Assembly (NCBI GenBank): GCA_022616555.1
Contig: JAKEEG010000075.1
Coordinates: 61,327-125,326 of the forward strand
DNA length: 64,000 nt
Reading direction: 5' to 3'
Source of the DNA: Ignavibacteriota bacterium
GTDB lineage: Bacteria; Bacteroidota; Ignavibacteria; UBA10030
In this document: in pieces, positions 35,215-44,153 of the stretch
How positions within the stretch are numbered: position 1 is the stretch's first letter
How the letters are laid out: each line of letters starts with the position of its first letter
Notes under the pieces: model-generated
Seen by the model: the letters and a program-made list of their open reading frames with translations, nothing else
What the model was told of the DNA's origin: nothing
Databases searched by the model: none
Made by a program: the position numbers and the translations under genes

Positions 35215-35424
35215 ATGAAAACCAAAGAACTCAAAATCGAAGGCATGAGCTGCGGACACTGCATCATGGCGGTCAAACATCAGCTCGACAAATTGTCGAA
35301 TGTCAAAGTCGATGACGTGCAAATCGGTACAGCGAAAGTACAGGTTGATGAAGCAATGGTGACAACCGAGCAGCTTTCGCGGGCAATCGAGAATGCCGGC
35401 TACAAGCTGCTGTCGGTCAACTAA
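35215..35424 (+). CDS. copZ: CopZ-like copper chaperone (HMA domain)
   Basis: A 69-residue single HMA domain with the metal site GMSCGHC near residues 9-15 and the ferredoxin-like beta-alpha-beta order (KELKIEGMSCGHCIMAVKHQL, VQIGTAKVQVDE, AIENAGYKLLSV). It would carry Cu(I) to CopA, encoded 0.9 kb downstream on the same strand. GGGAAC precedes the ATG. Confidence 0.9.
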   Translation: MKTKELKIEGMSCGHCIMAVKHQLDKLSNVKVDDVQIGTAKVQVDEAMVTTEQLSRAIENAGYKLLSVN

Positions 35425-35451
35425 ATCCTAACCAATACAAGGAGCAGCATT

Positions 35452-35844
35452 ATGAACACATCCGCCCGTTTTGCGAAATGGGTGTTTTTGATCGCAGGCG
35501 TCTATGGCCTGATTGTCTCGGTTCCATTATTGTTCCTAGAAGAAAAAATGGGCATCGATTATCCGCCGCCGACCAACCATCCGGAACAATACTACGGCTT
35601 CACACTCGTGGTGATTGCGTGGGCGGTGCTGTTCATTTGCATCTCACGCGACCCGTTGAAATACAGGCTGATGATGATTCCCGCGATACTCGAAAAAATT
35701 CCCTATGCTGTTACTGTATTTATCCTCTCTTCGCAAGGGCGGATTGCGGAAATGAATGTCACGTTCGGCATCATTGATTTGGTATGGGGTATCTTGTTTA
35801 CTATCGCATACTTCAAGACGAAAGAATCGACAATGACCGCTTGA
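35452..35844 (+). CDS. Four-helix membrane protein of unknown function in the copper island
   Basis: A 130-residue protein with AAGGAG before its ATG, 27 bp after copZ. Four hydrophobic helices are visible: WVFLIAGVYGLIVSVPLLFL, TLVVIAWAVLFICI, KIPYAVTVFIL and FGIIDLVWGILFTIAYF. No metal-binding motif. I do not recognise a family; co-transcription with copper genes is the only hint to its role. Confidence 0.75.
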   Translation: MNTSARFAKWVFLIAGVYGLIVSVPLLFLEEKMGIDYPPPTNHPEQYYGFTLVVIAWAVLFICISRDPLKYRLMMIPAILEKIPYAVTVFILSSQGRIAEMNVTFGIIDLVWGILFTIAYFKTKESTMTA

Positions 35845-35864
35845 ACAAGGATAGCGAGAACACA

Positions 35865-36368
35865 ATGACCACTCGAACAAAAGCATTACTGGCATCGACA
35901 AGTGTTTTAGTTTTGACCGTAATACACCATGTGTACGGAGCGGTCATATACGACACGCCTTGGCGCCTTCATATCGTTGCAGTCGCCGTTCCCGCGATTG
36001 TGCTCTTATTCGCCTTCGATCTAATGCAGCAGCGCCAGCCTTCAACGCGACTCGGCAAAGCATCTCGTGCGCTCTCTACCATGATAACGGCTCTTCTGCC
36101 GATTGCCGGCATCGGCTTGTTTGAAGGCGGCTATAACCATACCATAAAAAATATACTGTACTTCGCCGACATTTCTCAAGACACGTTCAATCGGTTGTTT
36201 CCGCCTCCGACATATGAAATTCCAAACGATTTCCTCTTTGAAGCGACTGGTGTTTTACAGTTTTTCCTCGGACTCCTTTCAGTGTATTATCTGATAAAAC
36301 TGTGGAAGGAGAAAGTCGAGCTTGCGTATGAATCAACAATCCAAACAAACGTTAACGCTTCCCGTTGA
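35865..36368 (+). CDS. Membrane protein of unknown function, upstream of and overlapping copA
   Basis: A 167-residue protein. The start is taken at ATG 35865, 20 bp after the previous stop; an upstream frame from 35784 would overlap the previous gene heavily. Four TM helices: [62 protein letters not shown] and [24 protein letters not shown] near the first helix and GGYNH in the third are possible metal-contact sites. Its 3' end overlaps copA by ~41 bp, so expression is coupled. Confidence 0.75.
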   Translation: MTTRTKALLASTSVLVLTVIHHVYGAVIYDTPWRLHIVAVAVPAIVLLFAFDLMQQRQPSTRLGKASRALSTMITALLPIAGIGLFEGGYNHTIKNILYFADISQDTFNRLFPPPTYEIPNDFLFEATGVLQFFLGLLSVYYLIKLWKEKVELAYESTIQTNVNASR

Positions 36369-38580
36369 AGGCATGACCTGCGCAAGCTGCGTGCTGCGCG
36401 TGGAGAAAGCCCTCAAGGAAGTAGACGGCGTGGAGATTGCCAACGTGAACCTCGCGACAGAAAAGGTCACGCTCGCATACGACCCCGCAACCGTCCAGCT
36501 TTCAAGCCTTGCCAAAGCAGTCGATGAGGCTGGTTACAGGCTGCTCGTGCCGGAAGATGCACAACCTTCCGAAGGTTTCAAACCTTCGGAAGGGTCAGTG
36601 CACGTACACGAAGACCACACGGGCAAGGCGTACGAGCAGCTCAAGCGCGAGTTTATTTTTAGCGCGGCGCTAACACTCCCCATCATGCTCGTCAGCATGA
36701 CGATGATGACGGAGTGGTTCATGTCGTGGTCCCCGCTTTCGATGGCGGACGTGAACAAGCTCCTCCTCATTGGCACGACGCTCATCATGGCCGTCTCTGC
36801 GCGGCGGTTTTTCGCCATAGCTTGGAAGCTTGCGAAGCACTTCACCGCCGACATGAACACGCTCGTCGCTGTGGGCACCGGCACGGCATACCTGTATAGC
36901 GCTCTGGTGGTACTGTTCCCCGATTGGTTACCAATCGACAATGCCGCCGAGCATATTTATTTCGATACTGCCGCCGTCATCGTCACTCTTATTCTGATGG
37001 GCAGGCTGTTGGAAGCCAAGGCAAAACATAGCACGTCGGATGCAATCAAGAAACTGCTCGGTCTCCAGCCAAAAACCGCCCGTGTCATTCGAGATGGAAA
37101 AGAACTCGACATCGCTATTAACGATGTTGTGAAAAACGACATCGTCGTCGTGCGGCCCGGCGAAAAGATCGCCGTGGACGGCATCATTACCAAAGGCTAT
37201 ACCTCCGTAGACGAATCTCTCATCACAGGCGAAAGCATCCCGGTCGAAAAATCCGCGGGACAGAAAGTTATCGGCGGCACAATCAATAAAAACGGCAGTA
37301 TTGAATTCCGCGCGACGGCCGTAGGCAGAGACACTGTCATCGCGCAGATTGTGAAGTTTGTCGAAGACGCTCAGGGCTCCAAAGCTCCTATTCAGCGACT
37401 GGCGGATAAAATCGCCGCCTTCTTTGTGCCCACTGTAATGGCGATTGCGGTAGTGACGTTCCTCGCATGGCTGTTCATCGGCGGACTGCCGTTTTCCGCC
37501 GCGATGATTAACTTCATCGCCGTGCTCATCATCGCCTGCCCGTGCGCGCTGGGGCTTGCCACGCCCACGGCAATTATGGTCGGGACCGGAATCGGCGCAA
37601 CAAAGGGCATACTCATCAAGAACGCCGAGAGCCTTGAGCGAGCACACAAAACTCAGGTTGTCGTGCTGGATAAGACCGGTACCATCACCGAAGGCAAGCC
37701 GCAAGTGACCGACGTGTTGGTTTTGAACGGCATGCCCGAGCAAACGCTCCTGCAGCGCGCGGCCGCTCTGGAAATCAAATCCGAGCACCCTTTAGGACTG
37801 GCAATAGTCGAGCGAGCGCGGACGCACTTATTGGCAATACCCAAGGTCGAGTCCTTCCAATCAATGCCCGGACTCGGCGTCACAGCTGTCGTTGAAGGCG
37901 ACGCGGTGGCTATCGGCAACATGGCGATGATGAAGGAGTATTCGGTTCACAGCGCCGAAGCCGAGTCTGCGGCATCAAAGCTTTCCGTGCAGGGCAAAAC
38001 GTCCGTATTCATTGCCATCAACGGCGCAATGGCGGGCGTGATCGGCATTGCAGATACGCTGAAGCCCACGTCACGGGAAGCCATCGCACAGCTCAAGCGT
38101 ATGAGCCTCGAAGTCGTGATGATCACCGGCGACAACGCCCGCACAGCCGAAGCCATTGCCCGCGAAGCGGGAGTTGACCGCGTGATAGCGGAAGTCCTGC
38201 CCGACCAAAAAGCTGCACGTGTCAAGGAGCTGCAATCAGAAGGCAAGATCGTCGCAATGGTCGGCGACGGCGTGAACGACGCACCCGCGCTTGCTCAAGC
38301 CGACGTGGGCATCGCCATGGCAAGCGGCACCGACGTGGCGATGGAGACCGCCGACATCACGCTGATGAAAAACGATTTGCTTAGCGTCGTGGAAGCGATA
38401 CGGCTTTCGCATAACACCATTCGCGCTATTCGGCAGAACCTCTTCTGGGCGTTTATTTATAACGTTGTCGGCATACCCATTGCGGCGCTGGGATTGCTCA
38501 ATCCCATCTATGCCGCGGCGGCGATGGCATTCAGCTCGGTGAGCGTGGTGTTGAATTCGTTGCGTCTGCGGTATTCATAA
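36328..38580 (+). CDS. copA: Cu(I)-exporting P1B-type ATPase
   Basis: A 750-residue inner-membrane pump. One N-terminal HMA domain with GMTCASC is followed by a linker carrying a palindromic repeat (36565-36593), TM helices, the actuator motif TGESIPVEK, the transmembrane metal site CPCALG (C404, C406), phosphorylation site D448 in DKTGTIT, the SEHPLG nucleotide-site motif and hinge [10 protein letters not shown]. The last helices have NxxGIPIA and [15 protein letters not shown], as in Cu(I) pumps. ATG 36328 or TTG 36322 may be the start; AAGGAG at 36306-36311 fits the TTG slightly better. It would export copper with CopZ as donor. Confidence 0.96.
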   Translation: MNQQSKQTLTLPVEGMTCASCVLRVEKALKEVDGVEIANVNLATEKVTLAYDPATVQLSSLAKAVDEAGYRLLVPEDAQPSEGFKPSEGSVHVHEDHTGKAYEQLKREFIFSAALTLPIMLVSMTMMTEWFMSWSPLSMADVNKLLLIGTTLIMAVSARRFFAIAWKLAKHFTADMNTLVAVGTGTAYLYSALVVLFPDWLPIDNAAEHIYFDTAAVIVTLILMGRLLEAKAKHSTSDAIKKLLGLQPKTARVIRDGKELDIAINDVVKNDIVVVRPGEKIAVDGIITKGYTSVDESLITGESIPVEKSAGQKVIGGTINKNGSIEFRATAVGRDTVIAQIVKFVEDAQGSKAPIQRLADKIAAFFVPTVMAIAVVTFLAWLFIGGLPFSAAMINFIAVLIIACPCALGLATPTAIMVGTGIGATKGILIKNAESLERAHKTQVVVLDKTGTITEGKPQVTDVLVLNGMPEQTLLQRAAALEIKSEHPLGLAIVERARTHLLAIPKVESFQSMPGLGVTAVVEGDAVAIGNMAMMKEYSVHSAEAESAASKLSVQGKTSVFIAINGAMAGVIGIADTLKPTSREAIAQLKRMSLEVVMITGDNARTAEAIAREAGVDRVIAEVLPDQKAARVKELQSEGKIVAMVGDGVNDAPALAQADVGIAMASGTDVAMETADITLMKNDLLSVVEAIRLSHNTIRAIRQNLFWAFIYNVVGIPIAALGLLNPIYAAAAMAFSSVSVVLNSLRLRYS
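36565..36593. repeat. Palindromic repeat inside the copA coding region
   Basis: CCTTCCGAAGG and CCTTCGGAAGG form 11-bp inverted arms around seven bases (TTTCAAA). The element is in frame and encodes [10 protein letters not shown] within the linker between the HMA domain and the first TM helix. The surrounding protein is unaffected. The sequence looks like a dispersed intergenic palindrome that has landed in a tolerant coding position. Confidence 0.8.
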
Positions 38581-38596
38581 AGGCAATCTCCCATCC

Positions 38597-38635
38597 CTTT
38601 TCCCGAAGGGATGGCTTTGCCAACGGGAGGGGACT
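38597..38635. repeat. Intergenic palindrome after copA
   Basis: CATCCCTT-ttccc-GAAGGGATG is followed by a CCAACGGGAGGGG end. It starts about 17 bp after the copA stop and could act as a terminator, but lacks a T-run. It is of the same style as the other dispersed repeats here. Confidence 0.5.
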
Positions 38636-38738
38636 AAGTGGAGGGCGGTTCTCCACTCCCACATCGCATATCCCATATCACACAACTCTTTACATTCCAA
38701 CGCATTATACGATTTTACATTATTTGTAATTTTTTCTC

Positions 38739-38767
38739 TTGACTTTTTCATATTGCTACATTACATT
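38739..38767 (+). promoter_or_regulatory. Possible sigma-70-type promoter of the structured RNA
   Basis: TTGACT at 38739-38744 is separated by 17 bp from TACATT at 38762-38767, in a strongly A+T-rich stretch. Transcription would begin near 38774, about 40 bp before the first hairpin of the GC-rich region. An overlapping TATATA at 38767 is an alternative -10 with poorer spacing. Promoter calls by eye are weak. Confidence 0.4.
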
Positions 38768-38774
38768 ATATATC

Positions 38775-39067
38775 AATAATAATTCAATATCGTTGTTGTT
38801 CTAAACGAGCGTTAACCTCCGGACGACGGTCTGCAGGCCAGAACCCGGAGCATCTAGAGAACAGCACATCATCAGCGTATAATCCTAACAAGGCGTCCCT
38901 CTCAGAGTCCTCTGTAAGGGCCTACGACACGTAATCCGCCATAAGCGGATCACGGGCTCTGGACTCTCTGAGTCGGCTCCGCGGGCTTGTTCCCGACCGG
39001 GGCGTGCCGTGTGAATCTATTTGTCGTCAACTCCTCTCTCGCCGCGGTGCGGCGCCTTTCTGTTAGG
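38775..39067 (+). ncRNA. Candidate structured non-coding RNA of unknown class
   Basis: Between copA and the next gene there are 814 bp without a protein gene. An A+T-rich stretch gives way at ~38810 to a GC-rich region with several hairpins: CTCCGG/CCGGAG (38817-38850, inner GGTC/GGCC), CTC-AGAGTCC / GGACTCT-ct-GAG enclosing CGT-a-ATCCGC-cataa-GCGGAT-c-ACG (38901-38972), GTCGG/CCGAC (~38972-38997) and CGCCGC-ggt-GCGGCG plus TTTC (39040-39060). CCTAACA-AGGCG (38884-38895) can also pair with CGCCT-ttc-TGTTAGG (39053-39067), closing a 184-nt domain. I found no hallmark of tmRNA, RNase P, SRP, 6S or a common riboswitch. No frame of useful length crosses it. Strand is inferred from the T-rich end. 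Confidence 0.5.
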
Positions 39068-39183
39068 ATGTAGAAAGTAGAGAGCAAATAAGCACTAAGT
39101 AGTAAGACAAAAAACATACCGACCCGATAAGCTTCCAGTCAAAAGACTGCTTCTCCCTGTGAATCCCAAAAAAGGTTATCGTA

Positions 39184-39315
39184 GGGGCACGACATGTCGT
39201 GCCCTTGGCCGGCCGTTCGCGCCCGTTAAGGCAGGGGTGTGCCCTCTCATATGCCGTCACCCCGAACTTGTCTCGGGGTCTATCTTTTAGATGCTGAAAC
39301 GAGTTCAGCATGACG
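39184..39315. repeat. Two dispersed repeat units upstream of the small membrane gene
   Basis: GGGGCACGACATGTCGTGCCC at 39184-39204 is a palindrome. At 39256-39315 lies a second unit with CACCCCGA-acttgtc-TCGGGGT and GATGCTGAA-acgag-TTCAGCAT. Both match the style of short non-coding repeats common in Bacteroidota-like genomes. Between 39068 and 39394 no gene is seen. Confidence 0.7.
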
Positions 39316-39394
39316 TTTTACTCGGCTTATTGCTTAAGCAGAAAGGATTTTGTAGGTTTAGGGCAATCCTTCCCTAACATATCACTTTCGAACC

Positions 39395-39778
39395 TTGGAA
39401 ATCATTGTTGAAATTTTGTTAGGTTTACTCGGTGAGTTATTTCAGATGCTCATCGGAGAGCTCCTTGCGGAATTAGGTGCCAGCTCTTTCAAGCCCCAAC
39501 GCGAAACAAACAGAATCGTCGCATTAATCGGGTGCTTGTTTCTTGGGGCATTCTTTGGGTATCTGGGTTTGTTGATCTACCCACACAGAATTGTGAAAGA
39601 ACCGATTCTTCCTGGCGTAAGTCTTGTCGCTGTGCCGGTGTTAGCTGGATTGGTCATGCATTATGTTGGTGAATGGAAAAAAGAACGAGGAAAACAAACC
39701 TCCACCATCGCAACATTCTGGGGAGGAGCAATCTTTGCCTTTGGTTCATCGTTGATCAGATTCTTAGCCATGAAATAA
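39395..39778 (+). CDS. Small membrane protein of unknown function
   Basis: A 127-residue protein if read from TTG 39395; an ATG 17 codons later is the other choice. Neither has a strong ribosome site. Hydrophobic segments: IVEILLGLLGELFQMLIGELLA, IVALIGCLFLGAFFGYLGLLI, LVAVPVLAGLVMHYV and IATFWGGAIFAFGSSLIRFLA. No family recognised. It lies 14 bp before the aldo/keto reductase. Confidence 0.6.
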   Translation: MEIIVEILLGLLGELFQMLIGELLAELGASSFKPQRETNRIVALIGCLFLGAFFGYLGLLIYPHRIVKEPILPGVSLVAVPVLAGLVMHYVGEWKKERGKQTSTIATFWGGAIFAFGSSLIRFLAMK

Positions 39779-39791
39779 TATCACTCCCCAA

Positions 39792-40775
39792 ATGCACTTC
39801 AACCACTTAGGCCGCACAAACTGGAACGTCTCCGCCATCAGCTTTGGAGCGTGGGCGATTGGCAGTACGTGGGGTCCCGTTAACGACTCCGACTCCCTCG
39901 CCGCGCTGCACAGGGCATTGGACTTAGGCGTGAATTTCTTCGATACTGCCGATGTATACGGCGACGGGCATAGCGAGCAGCTCTTAGCAAAACTTAGAAA
40001 AGAGCGAAGCGAGCCGTTTTACATCGCCACAAAAGCCGGCAGGCGGCTGAATCCGCACACGGCGGCGGGATACAACAAAAAGAACCTCACAGCGTTTGTC
40101 GAGCAGAGCCTTAAGAACCTCAATACCGAAGCCATCGACCTCCTGCAACTCCACTGTCCCCCGACAGAAGTGTATTCGAGGCCGGAGGTGTTCGGCCTGT
40201 TGGACGACCTTGTGCGGGATGGAAAACTGCAATATTACGGCGTGAGCGTGGAGAAAATCAATGAGGCGCTGAAAGCTATCGAGTATCCCAACGTCCAAAG
40301 CGTACAGATTATTTTTAACATCTTCCGGCAAAAACCCGCAGAGCGGTTTTTCGCGGAAGCCAAACGCCGCAAGGTGGGAATCCTTGCTCGTCTGCCACTG
40401 TCATCCGGCATGCTGAGCGGAAAATTCACGCGCACGAGCACATTCCACAAAGACGACCACAGGGCGTTTAACCGGAACGGAGAGGAGTTCGACAAGGGCG
40501 AGACGTTCTCCGGCTTGGACTACAACGTAAGCCTGGAAGCCGTGGAAGCAATCCGCCCACTCGTTCCAAAAGGCTGGACGATGGCACAGTTGGCGTTGCG
40601 GTGGATATTGATGTTCCAGGAAGTCACATGCGCAATCCCCGGCGCAAAGCGTCCCAACCAGGCGGAAGAGAATATTAAAGCCGGATCCCTCCCGCCGCTG
40701 GATGGTGAAACGATGAAAAAACTTAAAGAGGTATACGATAGCTTCGCACGCCCGCACGTGCATGAGTTGTGGTGA
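39792..40775 (+). CDS. Aldo/keto reductase
   Basis: A 327-residue NADPH-dependent oxidoreductase of the TIM-barrel family. Catalytic tetrad region: FDTADVYGDGHSEQLL (D, Y), IATKAGRRL (K) and LLQLHCP (H). NADP contacts appear in the late PGAKRPNQAEENIKA. It would reduce an aldehyde or ketone; the substrate is unknown. A small overlapping frame at its 3' end (from 40762) is not a real gene, but the microprotein downstream is likely. Confidence 0.93.
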   Translation: MHFNHLGRTNWNVSAISFGAWAIGSTWGPVNDSDSLAALHRALDLGVNFFDTADVYGDGHSEQLLAKLRKERSEPFYIATKAGRRLNPHTAAGYNKKNLTAFVEQSLKNLNTEAIDLLQLHCPPTEVYSRPEVFGLLDDLVRDGKLQYYGVSVEKINEALKAIEYPNVQSVQIIFNIFRQKPAERFFAEAKRRKVGILARLPLSSGMLSGKFTRTSTFHKDDHRAFNRNGEEFDKGETFSGLDYNVSLEAVEAIRPLVPKGWTMAQLALRWILMFQEVTCAIPGAKRPNQAEENIKAGSLPPLDGETMKKLKEVYDSFARPHVHELW

Positions 40776-40905
40776 TGATGCGTCCAATTCCTGTGACGTA
40801 AAGCCTCGAAAAAAGACGCAAGGTTTTGGCTCTCTTCATAAGGATTTTTCACTACGTCTTTTTGAGCGTCTCGCCGTCAGTATGAGTGGAAAGGAGGGTA
40901 ATACC

Positions 40906-40983
40906 ATGGACATCCTCAATAACGATGGATGCTGCGGCGGCGATTCGTACAGTTGCGGCGATACCGATTGTGGTTGTTGCTAG
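40906..40983 (+). CDS. 25-residue cysteine-rich microprotein
   Basis: A tiny frame with GGAGGG 8 nt before ATG 40906. Its product has the order MDILNNDGCCGG, then DSYSCGDTDCGCC: six cysteines in 25 residues, with four acidic residues and no basic one, ending in CGCC. It is followed 158 bp later by a SigZ-like sigma factor that also ends in a CC pair. The strong ribosome site and extreme composition argue for a real peptide that binds a thiophilic metal or metalloid, but nothing else proves it. Confidence 0.55.
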   Translation: MDILNNDGCCGGDSYSCGDTDCGCC

Positions 40984-41141
40984 CAACCGACCGTCATGTG
41001 CACCGTATACGGTTATTGCTTGCACGTAACCTTATCCCGGACGGAGGCGATGTTGACCCGCCTCCCTCTCGTGGGGCTATGGGAACTCTTTCTAAGTTAA
41101 TCCGTGTTACACTGCCACAACGATTATTATTTCCATACGCT

Positions 41142-41693
41142 ATGGCAGAGATACTCGCAACAGAACAGATTTGGGAAACATTTCACCAGGACCTCCACTC
41201 GTTCATCCGCAGGCGCGTGAAGGACGAGGACATGAGCAAAGACATCTTGCAAGATGTCTTTCTCAAAATCCATCTCAAAGCTCATACGCTGCGCGAGAGC
41301 GACCGCCTTGCCGGATGGGTGTATCAAATCACCCGCAACAGTATGCTGGACTATTTCCGGTCGCGTAAGAATTCCACAGTACTGCCAGACATTCTGCCCG
41401 AACTTCCCGATGAAAAAGCGGAGGACAATTACAATCGAGAGATAGCCGAGTGTGTTAAACCGATGATTGACCGACTCCCGGAACTGTACCGGGAGGCGTT
41501 GTTGCACACTGAACTCGGCGATCTCTCACAAAAGGAATACGCACAGAAAATCGGGATTTCGTACACCGGCGCAAAATCGCGTGTGCAACGTGCCCGCGCA
41601 CTACTCGTTCAACTCCTCGACGAATGTTGTCGCATAGAAGCTGATACATACGGCAACCTCATTGAAGTCGAAGCCAAATCTGCCTGTTGTTAG
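41142..41693 (+). CDS. sigZ: SigZ-like ECF sigma factor with cysteine-containing tail
   Basis: A 183-residue sigma factor starting at ATG 41142; the frame upstream to 40929 overlaps the microprotein and is unlike protein. Region 2: EQIWETFHQDLHSFIRRRVKD, DILQDVFLKIHLKAHTLRES, WVYQITRNSMLDYFRSRKN. Region 4: LPELYREALLHTELGDLSQKEYAQKIGISYTGAKSRVQRARALL. The tail has CC after LLDE and a final SACC, so it may respond directly to metals or thiol chemistry. No anti-sigma gene is adjacent. The GGAGGCG/CGCCTCC hairpin at ~41043-41065 lies in its leader. Confidence 0.88.
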   Translation: MAEILATEQIWETFHQDLHSFIRRRVKDEDMSKDILQDVFLKIHLKAHTLRESDRLAGWVYQITRNSMLDYFRSRKNSTVLPDILPELPDEKAEDNYNREIAECVKPMIDRLPELYREALLHTELGDLSQKEYAQKIGISYTGAKSRVQRARALLVQLLDECCRIEADTYGNLIEVEAKSACC

Positions 41694-41795
41694 CAGTTTT
41701 TTGTTTATTCCATCCATAATTTTCCCTTCTGGCATTTGTCCTACTTTTTTTGCACTTTAGAAGCGCATTTTTTTCCTCACTACGATATTGTTTGA

Positions 41796-43928
41796 ATGAA
41801 TCATAAACGAGAGGCAACCCCCTCCGCTGAAGTGCTCGCCGTCCAGCTGCGCCAGCTTTCCCGAAATCTCTGGTGGGTGTGGAATCCGGACGCGCAAACT
41901 ATCTTCAAAGAACTTTCTCCCCTCGTCTGGGAGCGTTCCAACCACAACGCAGTCGCGGTCTTCCGCGAAATCTCCCAAAAAGAGCTGAGCGCACGGCTGC
42001 TAGAGCCGGACTTCGCCCGTATAGTCCGGCACGTGATTGCAGAATTCCACGCTTACATGGACGAAAAGAAAACCTGGTCGGTTGAGCTTCTGCCCGACTT
42101 CAAACAGCCCGTGGCGTACTTCAGCGCGGAATACGGCATGCATGAGTCAATCCCAATCTACTCAGGCGGGTTGGGCATCCTGTCCGGCGACCATATTAAG
42201 TCCGCAAGCGACTTGGGACTTCCCTTCATCGGCGTTGGCTTGTTCTACCGGCACGGCTATTTCCAACAGCGCATCGGTCCGGACGGCTGGCAGCAGGAGC
42301 TTTACCCGATGAATGACCCGGAAAACTTGCCGGTGGAACTCGTCGAGCGCCCGGAAGGCGGCAGGCTGTTGAACTCCGTGGAGATCGGGCACAGCGTGGT
42401 GTATTTTCAGACATGGAAAATACAAGTGGGGCGCGCGCCGCTGTACTTGCTGGACACGAATTTACCGGAGAACGACCAGCACTATCAAGGTTTGACGTCG
42501 CATGTGTACGGCGGCGATATCGACACGCGCATCGGGCAGGAAATCATGCTGGGCATTGGGGGCGTGAGGCTCCTGCGTTCCCTCGGCATCGAGCCGTCGG
42601 TGTACCACATGAACGAGGGACACTCGGCGTTTCTGGTTCTCGAATTGCTGCGCGAAGAGCTGAAAGCCGGAAAAACACTCGAAGCTGCGGAGAAGGCGGT
42701 CCGGGGAAAATGTTTGTTCACCACTCATACACCGGTACCGGCCGGACATGACCGTTTCAGCAATGACCTGATGCAACACTCGCTCGGAAAATTTTGGAGC
42801 TCCACAGGGTTAGAGCACGGCCACTTGATGTCGTACGGACGGGTGGACCCGAAAAATAACGACGAACAGTTTACCATGACGGTGCTTGCACTGAAGATGT
42901 CCCGCGCAGCAAACGGCGTAAGCGAACTGCACGGGCGAGTGAGCCGCGAAATGTGGAAGCAGCTCTACCATACGGACGACCTGAACGAAGTCCCCATCGG
43001 CTACATCACCAACGGTGTTCACACGCCAAGCTGGGCGACCATCAGGGCACACGACTTTTGGAACAAGCGCCTCGGGTTGGACTGGACGGATAAGCTCGTC
43101 AATCCAAAATTCTGGGCGAAGATCGACGAGGACGGCCTTGCCAGCGACGAAGAGCTGTGGGCGCTGCGAACCACGCTCCGCCGCGAGCTGGTGGAGTTCG
43201 TGCGGAAACGGCAGTGGGAGCTGCACTACCGCGGGGGCGGCGATGGCCCGTCGGGCATCGAGAGGCTGCTTTCGCCGGATATATTGACGGTTTGTTTCGC
43301 GCGACGCTTTGCAACATACAAACGAGCACCGTTGTTTTTCAAACACCTGGAAAAAATGATTCCGTTGTTCAACAACCCGCAACGGCCCGTACAACTCATC
43401 TATGCCGGCAAGGCACATCCCCGCGATAACGAGGGCAAGAAATTTATTCAGCAGGTGGTGGAATTTTCGCGCAACCCGCAATTGTACGGCAAGGTTGTCT
43501 TTATTGAAAATTACGACATCAACGTTGCGCGGCACATGGTGGCGGGCGCGGACGTGTGGTTGAACAACCCGCGACGTCCGCTCGAAGCGAGCGGCACGAG
43601 CGGTATGAAAGGCTGCATCCACGGCGGGCTGAACTTCAGCATACTGGACGGCTGGTGGTGCGAAGGTTACGATGGCGAGAACGGCTGGGCAATCGGCGCG
43701 GACTATGCGGAAGGCTCGCTCGAGGAGCAGGACGAACGCGACTTCGGCTACCTGTACCAAACCCTGACTGAGAGCATCATTCCAGAGTACTACGACCGCG
43801 ACGAGCACGGCATTCCGCGGAAGTGGATCGCCCGTATCAGAAAAATGATGAAAACGTTGATTCCCGTGTACAATACCGATAGAATGGTGGCGGAATACGC
43901 GTTCAAATATTACGCGTTTCAGACATAA
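41796..43928 (+). CDS. glgP: Alpha-glucan (glycogen/maltodextrin) phosphorylase
   Basis: A 710-residue cytosolic enzyme releasing glucose 1-phosphate from alpha-1,4-glucans. An N-terminal DUF3417-like domain (LSRNLWWVWNPDAQTIF) precedes the GT35 catalytic region with YFSAEYGMHESIPIYSGGLG, MNEGHSAF, TTHTPVPAGHD, RRFATYKRAPLFF, and EASGTSGMKG, whose lysine binds pyridoxal phosphate. The shortened form without the regulatory regions of animal phosphorylase is usual in this subgroup. It feeds the same hexose-phosphate pool as Pgi. Confidence 0.96.
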   Translation: MNHKREATPSAEVLAVQLRQLSRNLWWVWNPDAQTIFKELSPLVWERSNHNAVAVFREISQKELSARLLEPDFARIVRHVIAEFHAYMDEKKTWSVELLPDFKQPVAYFSAEYGMHESIPIYSGGLGILSGDHIKSASDLGLPFIGVGLFYRHGYFQQRIGPDGWQQELYPMNDPENLPVELVERPEGGRLLNSVEIGHSVVYFQTWKIQVGRAPLYLLDTNLPENDQHYQGLTSHVYGGDIDTRIGQEIMLGIGGVRLLRSLGIEPSVYHMNEGHSAFLVLELLREELKAGKTLEAAEKAVRGKCLFTTHTPVPAGHDRFSNDLMQHSLGKFWSSTGLEHGHLMSYGRVDPKNNDEQFTMTVLALKMSRAANGVSELHGRVSREMWKQLYHTDDLNEVPIGYITNGVHTPSWATIRAHDFWNKRLGLDWTDKLVNPKFWAKIDEDGLASDEELWALRTTLRRELVEFVRKRQWELHYRGGGDGPSGIERLLSPDILTVCFARRFATYKRAPLFFKHLEKMIPLFNNPQRPVQLIYAGKAHPRDNEGKKFIQQVVEFSRNPQLYGKVVFIENYDINVARHMVAGADVWLNNPRRPLEASGTSGMKGCIHGGLNFSILDGWWCEGYDGENGWAIGADYAEGSLEEQDERDFGYLYQTLTESIIPEYYDRDEHGIPRKWIARIRKMMKTLIPVYNTDRMVAEYAFKYYAFQT

Positions 43929-44153
43929 GAAATCATCCCTCCCCTACCCGACCTACGTAGCCGGGCGAATTTCGCAGGAAAATTCATACTTCCTGGAACG
44001 CAGGCGCTTAATATTCATGTTGATTATCTTCAAATGCCTGAATATCTTTCGTAGGCTGGCTGTGTGTGCATCACTAATTTTCATAATATAGAGCCCGCTT
44101 TGTTCACGTAGAGGTATTCAACAGTACACAATCGCACGCAATAGCACCGGTAC

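Noticed and set aside
36928..37788. 286-residue frame antisense to copA
   Set aside because: It overlaps the most conserved part of the ATPase and is a shadow of its codon use.
38884..39067. 6S RNA, because the closed domain is 184 nt
   Set aside because: The internal stems make a branched fold, not the long rod with a central bubble expected of 6S.
40797..40880. Possible c-di-GMP-type riboswitch (GACGTAAAGCCTCGAAA)
   Set aside because: Only a short match to one conserved stretch; the partner loop and second helix are absent.
40762..40905. Upstream extension of the cysteine-rich microprotein to a 73-residue protein
   Set aside because: It overlaps the end of the aldo/keto reductase, and the good ribosome site points to ATG 40906.
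42810..43808. 332-residue frame antisense to glgP
   Set aside because: The sense frame carries all phosphorylase motifs; the antisense frame is rich in R/H/V as expected for a shadow.
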